Shown: piece after piece, positions 9,007-17,663 of the stretch
Position numbering within the stretch: the first letter of the stretch is position 1
Layout: every line of letters starts with the position of its first letter
Assembly: GCF_000157895.3 (NCBI RefSeq)
Contig: NC_022663.1
Coordinates: forward strand, 2,294,001-2,358,000
Reading direction: 5' to 3'
Source: Mycobacterium kansasii ATCC 12478
GTDB taxonomy: Bacteria; Actinomycetota; Actinomycetes; Mycobacteriales; Mycobacteriaceae
Length of the DNA stretch: 64,000 nucleotides
Program-made: the position numbers and the translations under genes
The notes under the pieces: generated by a model
Told to the model about the DNA's origin: nothing
Databases searched by the model: none
The model's input: the letters and a program-made list of their open reading frames with translations, nothing else

Positions 9007-10158
9007 TTATGCCGCCGCAACCTCGATGACCGTTGCCGAGCCCATGCCGCCGCCGGCACACATCGCCGCGACGCCGATACCACCGCCGCGGCGGCGCAGT
9101 TCGTGCACCAGCGTCGTCAGCATTCTGGCACCGGTCGCCGCCACGGGATGGCCCAGCGAGCAGCCGCTGCCGCTGACGTTGACGCGGTCCGGGTTGAGGT
9201 CGAGCATTTTCACGGTGGCCACACACATCGACGCGAACGCTTCGTTGATTTCGAACAGGTCCACGTCGGAGATCGAAAGTCCAGCGCGGGCAAGGGCTTT
9301 CGGGATCACCTCGACGGGCGCCAAGCCGGTGGCCGCCGGGTCCACACCGACGGAGGCCCAGGACACGATGCGGGCCAGCGCGGGAAGTCCCAGCCGGTCA
9401 CTCAGCCGGTCGCTCGCGATGGTCAGCACGGCGGCACCGTCGTTGGCGCCGCAGGCATTACCCGCGGTGATCGAGAAGCCCGCTATTTCGGGATGCAACG
9501 GCTTGAGCGCAGCCAGCTTCTCCATGGTCGTGTCGCGCCGCGGATGTTCGTCGACCGCGAACAACCCGTGCGGGGTCTCGATCGGCACAATCTCTTCCTT
9601 GAACCGGCCTTCGTCGATCGCAGCGATCGCGTTGCGGTGTGACCGCAGTGCCCACGCATCCATCTCCTCGCGGCTGATGCCCGCTTTGACCGCGGCGTTC
9701 CACCCCACCGTGATGGACATGTCCAGGTTGGGCGCGTCGGGCCGGTCTGGGTGGGTCGGCGGGAACCAGTCGACCCATTCGCCGTCGACCTGCATCCGAG
9801 ACCGCGGCGACGTTGACGCCGAGTTCACTCCGCCGGCGATGACCAGCTGGTCCATTCCCGCGCGCACACCGGCCGCGGCGCTCTGCACGGCCGCCTGCCC
9901 AGCCGCACAGTGCCGATTGTTCGCCAGGCCGGGCACGTGGCTCAGGCCGGCCGTGATGGCCGCGTGGCGGGCGATCACGCCGCCGCCGTAGAGACCCTCG
10001 CCCAGGATCACGTCGTCGACCAGTGCCGGGTCGAGACCGGCTGCGGCTTCGCTGACCACGTGATGGGCCAGGTCGAATGCGCTGGTGTCGCGCAGGGTTC
10101 CTTTGCGCGCAGTGCCGATGGGCGTACGCAGGGCGGACACGATGACGGCTTCTGGCAC
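9007..10158 (-). CDS. Acetyl-CoA acetyltransferase / 3-ketoacyl-CoA thiolase
   Basis: Thiolase of 383 residues from GTG 10158, which has a GGAGAAG site upstream. It cleaves 3-ketoacyl-CoA or condenses acyl-CoA. Catalytic Cys84 in NNRHCAAGQAA, the NEAFA box, His337 in GHPVAATGA and Cys367 in CAGGGMG are intact. The subfamily (SCP2-like or degradative) cannot be fixed by eye. Its promoter contains GAGA/TCTC palindromes like those in front of the acyl-CoA ligase operon 7 kb away, which suggests joint control and a shared catabolic route. Confidence 0.9.
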   Translation of the reverse strand: MPEAVIVSALRTPIGTARKGTLRDTSAFDLAHHVVSEAAAGLDPALVDDVILGEGLYGGGVIARHAAITAGLSHVPGLANNRHCAAGQAAVQSAAAGVRAGMDQLVIAGGVNSASTSPRSRMQVDGEWVDWFPPTHPDRPDAPNLDMSITVGWNAAVKAGISREEMDAWALRSHRNAIAAIDEGRFKEEIVPIETPHGLFAVDEHPRRDTTMEKLAALKPLHPEIAGFSITAGNACGANDGAAVLTIASDRLSDRLGLPALARIVSWASVGVDPAATGLAPVEVIPKALARAGLSISDVDLFEINEAFASMCVATVKMLDLNPDRVNVSGSGCSLGHPVAATGARMLTTLVHELRRRGGGIGVAAMCAGGGMGSATVIEVAAA

Positions 10159-10183
10159 AGGTCTTCTCCATCCACAGGTTGGC

Positions 10184-10213
10184 GAGAACACTATTCTCTC
10201 ATTCCGAGAGTAT
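10184..10213. promoter_or_regulatory. Overlapping GAGA-TCTC palindromes in thiolase promoter
   Basis: 10184-10198 reads GAGAACACTATTCTC, a near-perfect palindrome. Overlapping it, 10193-10213 has eight-base arms ATTCTCTC / GAGAGTAT with one mismatch. The first matches GAGAATAGTATTCTC at 17309-17323 in 13 of 15 bases. Likely operator(s) for one regulator, probably TetR/FadR-like, not encoded nearby. Confidence 0.6.
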
Positions 10214-10362
10214 GAGTTGCAAGGAGGTGGGCCGCCGCGACCTGGGTAGGCCTCGCCGCCGGTGGCAATCGCTAGTTCACTTTGGCTGGTTCACTATGGA
10301 ACCGATTCCGGGCCGCGCAACGCCGGCAACACCCACCGCCCAACGCCAAAGAGGAGCAAGCA

Positions 10363-10743
10363 ATGTCCCCTATTGATGAAGTCCGCCGGCCGAGCACCGC
10401 CGACATCGTGTTGACGCCGATCCTGACGGTCCTGGTACCGCTGGTGGCGATCGGCTCCTACTTTGGCACCTACGCCTTCAACAATGCGGCGCGCTGCTCG
10501 TACAAGATCTCGCCCGAAGGGACCTGCAACCCGGACCTCTTGGCCACGGGCGGTGTAGTAACCCTCGCCGGGATCCTGGTCGGCGTCGTCGTCGCCATCG
10601 CCGGGCTCATCGTGGCGCACCGTAGGGCCACTGCGAGGTGGACCTGGCCCGCTCTGGGTCTTGCGATTGTCATCGTGACCTATCTCGCGGGGCTGGCAAT
10701 GGCGTTCGGATCGTCGCTGGGGGGCCCAGCGACCTTTGGGTGA
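10363..10743 (+). CDS. Small membrane protein, unknown function
   Basis: 126 residues from ATG 10363, which has the good ribosome site AGAGGAG seven bases upstream; the open frame extends to 10282 but that part has no such signal. Three hydrophobic segments are seen at about 15-35, 58-83 and 90-115. The first loop carries CSYKISPEGTCNPD with two cysteines that could form an extracytoplasmic disulfide. It stands alone between the thiolase promoter and a small secreted protein. No family recognised. Confidence 0.7.
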   Translation: MSPIDEVRRPSTADIVLTPILTVLVPLVAIGSYFGTYAFNNAARCSYKISPEGTCNPDLLATGGVVTLAGILVGVVVAIAGLIVAHRRATARWTWPALGLAIVIVTYLAGLAMAFGSSLGGPATFG

Positions 10744-11053
10744 TCGTCGCCCGACCGCGCCGAACCAAACGGGTACCCGAAATGACTCGAAAAAGCACAC
10801 CGGCAACGGCTGCGGACTTGACTCAGCCGGCAACAACAATCGCGGCCACGGTCGGAGATGTTCAAGCGGATTGGCGGTGAGCCTGGGCTCTGGACGTTAT
10901 CGAGCCGAATAGCTGGCGCCAGGAAACTGGCCGACAGGAACCTATCCGCCCCACAGCGCGTTGTGTTGGCACAGCTGCGACCGGCCATCCAGGACCGGCC
11001 ATCCAGGACCGGCAGAGCGTACGATGCGAAGCAACCGATTTAGGAGAAAACCT

Positions 11054-11320
11054 ATGTTGACGAAAGTACTGGTCAGCGCGGCCATCGTCCTCGGCGCCGC
11101 CGTCGGGGCGGCAGCGCCCGCAATGGCCGACCCCGCCGCGGACCCCACCGATGGCATCGGCTCCTTCGCGCTCAACTGTGCCGACGACACGACTTGCCCG
11201 TCCGACAGCCTCGGCAACGCACCGACTGCGAACCCGCAACAGCTGACTGCGGCAATCAAGAATGGTTTCGCTGGTCCGAGCGATTTCTCTGACCTTCATG
11301 CGGACCGAGGCCAGCAGTAA
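11054..11320 (+). CDS. Small secreted protein, unknown function
   Basis: 88 residues from ATG 11054, preceded by TAGGAGAAAACCT. A clear signal peptide MLTKVLVSAAIVLGAAVGAA ends around APAMADP. The mature part is about 65 residues, rich in Asp and Thr, with two cysteines (LNCADDTTCPSD) likely disulfide bonded. It converges on a DUF732-type secreted protein gene. No specific function can be given. Confidence 0.7.
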   Translation: MLTKVLVSAAIVLGAAVGAAAPAMADPAADPTDGIGSFALNCADDTTCPSDSLGNAPTANPQQLTAAIKNGFAGPSDFSDLHADRGQQ

Positions 11321-11336
11321 TCTGCCGCCTCAAGGC

Positions 11337-11738
11337 TCACGATGCCGCCGCGTCGAGCTGCTGCTCCAACCCCGGTGGTCCGTAGTAATGCACCGAGACT
11401 TTGATGAAGTTGACCGCATTCTGAACGGTGAAATTCACATTCGAATTGTCCCTGATGAGCCTGTTGGCTATGGCTGTGATCCCCTTCATCGTGGGGTGCT
11501 GGGCCAGGTAGTCAGCGGTGCCGTGACCGACCCTGATCGCCGCCGCAGGGTCCGTAAAAGGGACGCCGCGATCCCTCAGGTCCTCGAGGAAGAACTGATC
11601 GCACGTTGCTAAGTCGAAACCACGGCTTTCGCACGCAGTGCCCTCGGCCCGTGCCAGCGGGGGCATCACCGACGACACCGAGAGAAATGACGGTAGGGCT
11701 ACAAACACCGCAAGCAGAATCTTGGTGAAGGCCTTCAC
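11337..11738 (-). CDS. DUF732-type secreted protein
   Basis: 133 residues from GTG 11738 with a purine-rich site upstream. Signal peptide VKAFTKILLAVFVALPSFLS, cleavage near ARAEG. The mature domain has the mycobacterial DUF732 pattern: paired cysteines (ACESRGFDLATC), FLEDLRDRGVPFTDPAAAIRVG and a C-terminal VHYYGPPGLEQQLDA. Function of the family is unknown. A decayed second copy lies just upstream on the same strand. Confidence 0.8.
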   Translation of the reverse strand: MKAFTKILLAVFVALPSFLSVSSVMPPLARAEGTACESRGFDLATCDQFFLEDLRDRGVPFTDPAAAIRVGHGTADYLAQHPTMKGITAIANRLIRDNSNVNFTVQNAVNFIKVSVHYYGPPGLEQQLDAAAS

Positions 11739-11894
11739 AGGTGCACCCCCATACCGTTGCTCAACGAGCAAACTCCCATTCCCGGGTCCTTCTCTCGGAC
11801 TCGACTTGTACAGCCGAATCGACCTTCCGCTTGAGCAAGATCGGTCACTAGGGTCTTTGGGCCTCTAGCCTTGCTTGCTGAGATCGTACCCGCA

Positions 11895-12027
11895 CTACGC
11901 CACCGCATTGAGCTGCTCCGGTAGCCCCGGTGGTCCGGAATGATGCGTCGAGGTATTGACAGATTCGACCGCCATTACTCACGTGATTCCCTGCATAGTG
12001 CGGTGATTGGCCAAAATGGTCAGATAT
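11895..12027 (-). pseudogene. Decayed second DUF732 gene
   Basis: Reading the minus strand gives YLTILANHRTMQGIT, a stop, then HHSGPPGLPEQLNAVA and a stop. These align with LAQHPTMKGIT and HYYGPPGLEQQLDAAAS of the intact neighbour, with an internal deletion of about 15-20 codons. No start or signal peptide can be found upstream, so this is a remnant of a tandem duplication. Confidence 0.6.
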
Positions 12028-12175
12028 GGCGTGACTATTGGATTGCGGCTCCACGGATCGGCCACAGGCTGCCAGGTCGAAAACCACGGCCGGGGCAAGC
12101 TGGACTCGGCCTACGCCAGCGGGCGGCGGGCCGGCGCAGCACAGCCTTCGTCGGGGTCGGTGGTTGGCTGGTGGC

Positions 12176-13063
12176 ATGACTCGACCAGAGGCGACAATCG
12201 CGGTCCCGGGCGGAAACGTGTGGTTCAAGCGGGTCGGCGGCGGGCCAGGCCTTCCGCTGCTCGTGGTGCACGGCGGCCCGGGTCTGCCGCATTACTACTT
12301 GACCTCGCTGGAACGTCTGGCAAACGAACGCGAAGTCATCTTCTGGGATCAGCTCGGCTGCGGGAACTCCGAATGTCCGTCGAATCCGGATCTTTGGACG
12401 ATGCAACGCTCGGTAACCGAAATGGATGCCGTGATAAGAGCGCTGGGCCTCAACGCCTTTCACATCTTCGGCAACTCGTGGGGCGGGATGCTCGCCCAGC
12501 AGTATGTCCTTGACGTGCCATCCGGTGCCGTCAGCCTGATCATCTCGAACAGCACCGCGTCCATACCACGGTTCGCCGACCACGTGATCGAACTGAAGTC
12601 GAGGTTGGACCCGGCGACCCAAGCCGCCATCGACCGCCACGAAGCCGCCGGCACCACGCATTCCGCCGAATACCAGGCAGCGATCACCACCTGGAACGAG
12701 ACGTATCTGTGCCGCACCCGACCCTGGCCCGGCGAACTCTACGAAGCATTCCGCAACATGGGCACCGAGATTTTCGAAATGATGTTCGGCCCCAGCGACT
12801 TTCACATTGTCGGCACCATCCGGACCTGGGACATCGTCGAACGGTTGGCTGAGATCACGCTGCCAACGCTGCTGATCGCCGGCAGGTATGACGAATGTTC
12901 GCCGGAACACATGCGCGACATGCACCGCCGTATTGCCGGCTCACGTTTCGAGTTCTTCGAGCGAAGTGCCCACCTGCCCTTCATCGAAGAACCGGACCGG
13001 TTCGACGCGCTGCTGCGGGACTTCCTGGGTCACCACGACCGGGGCGGCCCCGCGCGAGCGTAA
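12176..13063 (+). CDS. pip: Proline iminopeptidase
   Basis: Alpha/beta hydrolase (peptidase family S33) that removes N-terminal proline from peptides, 295 residues from ATG 12176. Oxyanion-hole motif HGGPGLPH at about 37, WDQLGCGNSE, nucleophile elbow GNSWGGMLAQ, the Asp in GRYDECSPEH and the final His in RSAHLPFIEEP are all present. Length and neighbourhood fit Rv0840c of M. tuberculosis, which there sits between the Rv0842 and Rv0839 homologs also seen in this window. It ends in an inverted repeat shared with the convergent hydratase gene. Confidence 0.9.
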   Translation: MTRPEATIAVPGGNVWFKRVGGGPGLPLLVVHGGPGLPHYYLTSLERLANEREVIFWDQLGCGNSECPSNPDLWTMQRSVTEMDAVIRALGLNAFHIFGNSWGGMLAQQYVLDVPSGAVSLIISNSTASIPRFADHVIELKSRLDPATQAAIDRHEAAGTTHSAEYQAAITTWNETYLCRTRPWPGELYEAFRNMGTEIFEMMFGPSDFHIVGTIRTWDIVERLAEITLPTLLIAGRYDECSPEHMRDMHRRIAGSRFEFFERSAHLPFIEEPDRFDALLRDFLGHHDRGGPARA

Positions 13064-13112
13064 CGCGACGGGCAAAATCAGAGACCGATGTTTCGCCGTG
13101 GCGTTACGCTCG
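13055..13112. terminator. Inverted repeat between convergent pip and hydratase genes
   Basis: CGAGCGTAACGC at 13055-13066 is perfectly inverted as GCGTTACGCTCG at 13101-13112, with 34 bases between. The arms span the ends of both genes, so the structure could stop transcripts from both sides. There is no U-run, as is common in mycobacteria. Confidence 0.5.
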
Positions 13113-13880
13113 TCAGTTCTTGCCGGCGGTCAGTTTGGTGATGATCGAGCGGAAGTCCTCGGTGGTGAAGGATTGGTGTTCGGCCGAAAGGGCATAGTCC
13201 AAGCTGGCCAACACGGCTCGTTCGAGATGGATGTTGAGTACCCGCTTGGTACTTTCGACGGCCTGCTGGGGCAACTCCATGATCCGCTGGGCGCAGGCCA
13301 CCGCCTCGGCGACGGGGTCGGCCACCACGTGGTTGGCCAGCCCGAGTTCGACGGCTCGCTGAGCGGGAATTCGGGTGCCGGTCAACGCGTATTCCTTGGC
13401 CAGCATCAGGCTGATGTGCAACGGCCAGGTCAGCGGACCACCATCTGCGGCCACCAGTCCCACCTGCACATGCGGGTCGGCAAGGTAGGCGTCTTCGGCG
13501 ATGTAGACGATGTCACTCAAGGCGACCAGGCTGCAGCCCAGCCCGACGGCCGGGCCGTTGACCGCTGCCACCACCGGCACTCGGCAGCGTGCCATACCCA
13601 GCACGATGTCGCGCCCGTGCGCAATGGTCTTGGCGCGCAGATCGGCGTCGTGGGCCAACTCGGCCAGATACGTGAAATCGCCGCCTGCCGAGAACGCCCG
13701 GCCGGCGCCGGTGAGCACCGCAGCGCGGGCAGTGCGATCGTCGCTCAATCGCGGCCACAGCTGCGCCAGCCCGACATGCAGATTGTCGTTGACGGCGTTG
13801 AGGGCATCGGGGCGGTTCAGGGTGATGATGCGCAACGCCCCGTCGGCACGAACGTCGATTTCTGCTGGCATGTCGTACAT
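13113..13880 (-). CDS. Enoyl-CoA hydratase/isomerase family protein with altered active site
   Basis: Crotonase-fold protein of 255 residues, last gene of a four-gene operon (ligase, two dehydrogenases, this gene). The CoA/oxyanion motifs AFSAGGDF (63-69) and VNGPAVGLGCSLVALSDI are intact. Of the two catalytic glutamates of classical hydratases, the one in the LTG segment is present (E163, AKEYALTG), but the usual Pro-Glu position reads DPHVQVGL with H137. It may therefore be an isomerase, hydrolase or other crotonase rather than a canonical hydratase. Its start lies within about 1-2 bases of the next gene. Confidence 0.85.
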   Translation of the reverse strand: MYDMPAEIDVRADGALRIITLNRPDALNAVNDNLHVGLAQLWPRLSDDRTARAAVLTGAGRAFSAGGDFTYLAELAHDADLRAKTIAHGRDIVLGMARCRVPVVAAVNGPAVGLGCSLVALSDIVYIAEDAYLADPHVQVGLVAADGGPLTWPLHISLMLAKEYALTGTRIPAQRAVELGLANHVVADPVAEAVACAQRIMELPQQAVESTKRVLNIHLERAVLASLDYALSAEHQSFTTEDFRSIITKLTAGKN

Positions 13881-13881
13881 T

Positions 13882-14970
13882 TCAAACCCCTAATCCCAGG
13901 ATTCGCGAAGCGATGATGTTCTTCTGTATCTGCGAGGTGCCGCCCATCACGCTTTGCGCGCGGCTGTACAGGTAGGCGCTGAGCAGGTCCGGGTCGCGGG
14001 TTCCGCCGACGGCCAATGCGGCGTGTCCGACGGATTGCTCCACCCACGTCATCAGCAGCTTGTCCAGCGATCCTTCGGGTCCGTGCGAGACCCCGTCGAG
14101 CTGTTCGGACAGCCGGCGGCGCACGTGGTGGGTCAGCATCTCCGCCTGGACCGCCGCCCAGGCGAGCTCCTCGGATGGCGGATTCTCACTGCGCGCCAAC
14201 AATTCTCGCACCAGCTTGCCGTAACGGGCCGCATAGCCGAGCGTGGCCGGTTCGCGCTCGTGGCCCACCACGGTCATGGCCACCGCCCAGCCGTCACCGG
14301 GCGCACCCACCATGCGGTCTGTCGGGACGGTTGCGCCGTCGAAGAGCACCTGGCCGAATTCGTTGCTGACGCCGTTCATCATGCGCAGCGGACGTTGTTG
14401 CACACCAGGCTGTTTCATCTCGACGACGAACGCCGACAGGCCGCGATGGCGATGTGCTTCCCGATCGGTGCGGGCTAGCAGCAGACACCAGTCGGCCACG
14501 TCGGAGTAGCTGGTCCAGATCTTGTGTCCGTGCAGGACGTAATGGTCGCCCTCGCGGGTGGCGGTAGTGGTCAGCGACGCCAGATCCGAGCCGGCACCCG
14601 GCTCGCTGAAGCCCTGACACCAGCGCTGGCTGCCGTCGATGATGCCGGGCAGGAAGCGTTGCCGCAGTGCCTCGCTGCCGTGCCGCCCGATCCCGAAGAC
14701 CAGGTAGCCCACGCTGGGGCGTGGTGGTGCGCCGGCGCGCGCCAGCTCTTCGTCGACGATGACGTCGTAGACCGGCGGCAGCTCCTGGCCGCCGTATTCG
14801 CGCGGCCACGACAACCCGAAGAATCCCGCTCGATAGAGCGCCCGATGCCAGTCGGCCTGACGGGCCCAGTATTCGTCGCCGGTAGCGCAGAACTCCTTGA
14901 CATGCAAGGTAAGCCAGGTTCGCAGTCGTTCCCGGAAAGCGGCCTCCTGCGGGGAATCACGAAAGTCCAC
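13882..14970 (-). CDS. Acyl-CoA dehydrogenase (larger subunit type)
   Basis: FAD-dependent acyl-CoA dehydrogenase, 362 residues. Starts MDFRDSPQEAAFRERLRTW; the mid-domain motifs CQGFSEPGAGSDLAS and HGHKIWTSYSDVADW, and the C-terminal MGGTSQIQKNIIASRILGLG, are family hallmarks. Its start overlaps the preceding dehydrogenase gene by 14 bases. Pairs of a full and a degenerate ACAD gene like this form alpha2beta2 heteromers in actinobacterial steroid and terpenoid catabolism (for example FadE26-27 and FadE28-29), so a ring- or branched-chain acyl-CoA is a likely substrate. Confidence 0.9.
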   Translation of the reverse strand: MDFRDSPQEAAFRERLRTWLTLHVKEFCATGDEYWARQADWHRALYRAGFFGLSWPREYGGQELPPVYDVIVDEELARAGAPPRPSVGYLVFGIGRHGSEALRQRFLPGIIDGSQRWCQGFSEPGAGSDLASLTTTATREGDHYVLHGHKIWTSYSDVADWCLLLARTDREAHRHRGLSAFVVEMKQPGVQQRPLRMMNGVSNEFGQVLFDGATVPTDRMVGAPGDGWAVAMTVVGHEREPATLGYAARYGKLVRELLARSENPPSEELAWAAVQAEMLTHHVRRRLSEQLDGVSHGPEGSLDKLLMTWVEQSVGHAALAVGGTRDPDLLSAYLYSRAQSVMGGTSQIQKNIIASRILGLGV

Positions 14971-15862
14971 GACCGACCTCCTTCAGGCTCACCGGCCACA
15001 GCTCGGTCGACGTCAAGGCCCGGCGCAGGTACACGTGCGCCGGGCAATCCCAGGTATTGCCGATGCCGCCGTGTACCTGCACCGCGGTCTCGCAGACCGT
15101 TCGGGTGGCACGCCCGCAGTACACCTTGGCGACCCGGGCAGCGTGCAGCGCCGCGGCCGGTTCGAGTTCGTCCACCGCCCATGCGGCGTGCCGCAGGATG
15201 CTGATGGAACCTTCGATCAGGGCCAGGCTTTCGGCCAGTAGGTGCGCGACGGCCTGATACGAACCGATCGTCTTTCCGTACTGTTCGCGGATTTTCGCGT
15301 AGTCGCCGGCCAGCGCGTGCGCGCCGCGGGCAGCACCGAGCAGGTCCGCCGCGGTGGCCACCAGCGCGAGCGCCCGCCATCGTCCGGCGGTGTCGGCGGC
15401 TACCTCGCCGACACGCCGCGGTGACCCGGCAATGCCCGTTGTCACTCGCGTCAGGTCCGCACCGCAGTGGTCCGTGTCCAGTTCAGCCGCAAGCACCGTG
15501 GTGCCCGATATCAGCAGGGCCCGCCGATAGCCGCGGGTATCGAACGCCAGGCCGTCGACGGCGATGGTCGCGTCGCCCCGCTCGGTGTCCAGGTGGCGGG
15601 CCAGGTCGTCGGCCAGTACCGGCCCGAGAAACGGGACATCGACCAATCGGCGGCCGAATTCCTCTGTGACAATGGCGACTTCGACCCCCGAAGCCCCGTC
15701 GGAACGCAGCGATCGCCAGCCCGTCGCGGCAATCTGGCGGTCCAGCCGGGCAATTCGGTGTTCGTCAGCCAGATCCGCCACCGCCCCTGGTCCGAGATCG
15801 TCGGCTAATTTCGCTGCGGCGTCACGCAGTTGTCGTTGTTCAGCTGTCAGACGGACATCCAT
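14957..15862 (-). CDS. Acyl-CoA dehydrogenase (partner subunit type)
   Basis: 301-residue, shorter and more divergent ACAD, MDVRLTAEQRQLRDAAAKLA at the N-terminus. The C-terminal signature QVHGGIGNTWDCPAHVYLRR is kept, but the middle beta domain is short and lacks the FAD-binding WITNG-type motif. Overlaps the ligase gene by 23 bases and the next dehydrogenase by 14, so the three are translationally coupled. It probably supplies half of a composite active site with the adjacent dehydrogenase. Confidence 0.87.
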   Translation of the reverse strand: MDVRLTAEQRQLRDAAAKLADDLGPGAVADLADEHRIARLDRQIAATGWRSLRSDGASGVEVAIVTEEFGRRLVDVPFLGPVLADDLARHLDTERGDATIAVDGLAFDTRGYRRALLISGTTVLAAELDTDHCGADLTRVTTGIAGSPRRVGEVAADTAGRWRALALVATAADLLGAARGAHALAGDYAKIREQYGKTIGSYQAVAHLLAESLALIEGSISILRHAAWAVDELEPAAALHAARVAKVYCGRATRTVCETAVQVHGGIGNTWDCPAHVYLRRALTSTELWPVSLKEVGRGLS

Positions 15863-17252
15863 GAAGCTCCTTGAGCACTCGGCGCAACACCTTGCCCGAG
15901 GGCAGGCGGGGAATGTCGGGCACGAACACGACCCGGCTCAGCCGTTTGTAGGGGGCCAGCCGTGCCGCCACCCGTGCGGTGAGCTCGGCAGCCACCCCGG
16001 CGTTGCCGGGTACGTGCGTGGCGACGGCGGCGACGACCGCTTCCCCGTTGGCGCCGTCGGGAACACCGAATACCGCGCAGTCTTTGACCACCGGATGGCC
16101 GTGCAGCACGGCCTCGACTTCCGCCGGCGCAACCTGGAATCCCCGCACTTTGATCATCTCCCTGAGCCGGTCGGTGATGCGCAGCCAGCCCTCGCCGTCA
16201 AGCCAACCGATGTCGCCGGTCCGATACCAGCCGGCGCAGTACGCCTCGGCGTTAGCCGCGACCGGCAGATAGCCGGCCGTCAGAGATGTCGAGCGGGCCT
16301 GGATTTCGCCGACTTGCCCCGGGCCGAGCACTTGGCCGGTTTCCGGTGACACGATCCGCACGTCCACACCGGCAACCGGCCGGCCCACCGAGTCCAGCCG
16401 GGCGCCTTGCACAGGATTGCAGGCGATGACGGGTAACTCGGTGGTGCCGTATGCCGGCACCCATCCGACGCCGGTGCGCCGGGTCACGGTCTCGGCGATG
16501 CTGGCGGTGACCGGCGTGGCGCCCCACATGATGAACCGCAGCGACGACAGATCATAGGACTCGAGCCGGGGGCACGACGCGATGGCCTGCGCAATGGGCG
16601 CAACCGCCATTTCGATTGTGATGCGGTCGTTTTCGATGGTCTGCAGCATCCGATCCACGTCGAACCGCGGATGCAGGCGCACCAACGCGCCGGTCCGCAG
16701 CGCGGTCAGGATGTTGAGCAGGCCGAGGATGTGCGACGGCGGCGTGGCGACCTGGATGCGGTCGCGCTCGGTCAGCCGCAGCGCCTCGCGCCAGTGGCGA
16801 ACGGCAGCATCCAGCGATGCGTGGGTGTGCCGCACGGCTTTTGGCAGACCCGTGGTGCCCGAGCTGAACACCAGCACCGCGTCGTCCCGCTGCTGCGGGG
16901 AACGCGTCAACGGCTCCGCGGACGCGGCCGGCTCGTCCAGGTGCAGCATCGGCATCAGGTCAGCCAGCACCGGGTGGTCGCCGACGGCGTGGGCCGGGTC
17001 GGTCAGTCCCAGGGCGTGGTCGACCTCGTCGCGTTTCCAGGCCGGGCTGATCAGCACCGCCGCCGCCCCCAGCCGCCAGATCGCCTGCAACGCGGCGACG
17101 AACTCCGGCCGGTTGGAAGCCATGACCGCAACCCGTTCGCCGGCGAGGACACCGTGGTGGCTCAGGCTCGCAGCCAGACCGTGGATCAGTGCGTCGAGCG
17201 CGGGCCGGCTGAAGCGCCGATCCTCGACCACGAGCGCGGCCGGCTCGGTCAC
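15840..17252 (-). CDS. AMP-forming acyl-CoA synthetase
   Basis: ANL-superfamily ligase activating a carboxylic acid to acyl-CoA through an acyl-adenylate, 470 residues from GTG 17252 (site GGAAGGACGAG upstream). Motifs: VFSSGTTGLPKAV (P-loop), YGTTELP, YRTGDIGWLDGEGWLRITDRL and the C-terminal lysine region PSGKVLRRVLKEL. First gene of the operon ligase - ACAD - ACAD - hydratase; its promoter carries two palindromic operators. The substrate is unknown, but the ACAD pair suggests a branched or cyclic acid. The open frame upstream to 17477 overlaps the divergent ferredoxin gene and is not coding. Confidence 0.9.
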   Translation of the reverse strand: MTEPAALVVEDRRFSRPALDALIHGLAASLSHHGVLAGERVAVMASNRPEFVAALQAIWRLGAAAVLISPAWKRDEVDHALGLTDPAHAVGDHPVLADLMPMLHLDEPAASAEPLTRSPQQRDDAVLVFSSGTTGLPKAVRHTHASLDAAVRHWREALRLTERDRIQVATPPSHILGLLNILTALRTGALVRLHPRFDVDRMLQTIENDRITIEMAVAPIAQAIASCPRLESYDLSSLRFIMWGATPVTASIAETVTRRTGVGWVPAYGTTELPVIACNPVQGARLDSVGRPVAGVDVRIVSPETGQVLGPGQVGEIQARSTSLTAGYLPVAANAEAYCAGWYRTGDIGWLDGEGWLRITDRLREMIKVRGFQVAPAEVEAVLHGHPVVKDCAVFGVPDGANGEAVVAAVATHVPGNAGVAAELTARVAARLAPYKRLSRVVFVPDIPRLPSGKVLRRVLKELHGCPSDS

Positions 17253-17287
17253 GTCTCGTCCTTCCCCGGGGGAACCCTGACAGTCTT

Positions 17288-17323
17288 GAGAAGATACTAT
17301 CGTCTCAGGAGAATAGTATTCTC
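17288..17323. promoter_or_regulatory. Two palindromic operators between ligase operon and ferredoxin gene
   Basis: 17288-17306 reads GAGAAGATACTATCGTCTC, a 19-base palindrome around a central C with one mismatched pair. 17309-17323 reads GAGAATAGTATTCTC, a perfect 15-base palindrome around G. They sit side by side in the divergent promoter and the second resembles 10184-10198 before the thiolase gene. A dimeric repressor responsive to an acyl-CoA or pathway substrate is the simplest reading. Confidence 0.7.
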
Positions 17324-17362
17324 TATACTGAAGAACGCAAGTGCAGCTAGCCTCAGAGGGCG

Positions 17363-17647
17363 GTGATGACGGAGCCAGGCATGGTGACGATCCAGCTCGA
17401 CCGCAAGAAAGTGTCGGTACCCCTGGTCCCGGGCGAGACCCTTCTGGAAAGCGCGCGCCGGGCGGGCCTGGACCCACCCTTCAATTGCGAGGCCGGCAAC
17501 TGCGGAACGTGCATGGCCAGGCTCATCGAGGGCAGCGCAACCATGCGAGTCAACGACGCGCTCGAAGAAGACGAAGTGGCCGAGGGTTACATTTTGACCT
17601 GCCAAGGAGTACCCGACACGGACTCGATCACGGTGCGTTACGAGTAG
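17363..17647 (+). CDS. Plant-type [2Fe-2S] ferredoxin
   Basis: 94-residue soluble electron carrier. Cys42, Cys47, Cys50 and Cys80 form the C-x4-C-x2-C-x29-C cluster ligand set of chloroplast-type ferredoxins (NCEAGNCGTCMA and YILTCQG). ATGs at 17363, 17366 and 17381 are possible starts; the middle one follows an AGAGGGCGG site. Divergent from the acyl-CoA ligase operon over shared operators, so it may supply electrons to an oxygenase of the same route. No oxygenase or reductase is found in this window. Confidence 0.9.
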   Translation: MMTEPGMVTIQLDRKKVSVPLVPGETLLESARRAGLDPPFNCEAGNCGTCMARLIEGSATMRVNDALEEDEVAEGYILTCQGVPDTDSITVRYE

Positions 17648-17663
17648 TCACCAGGAAGGCGCC

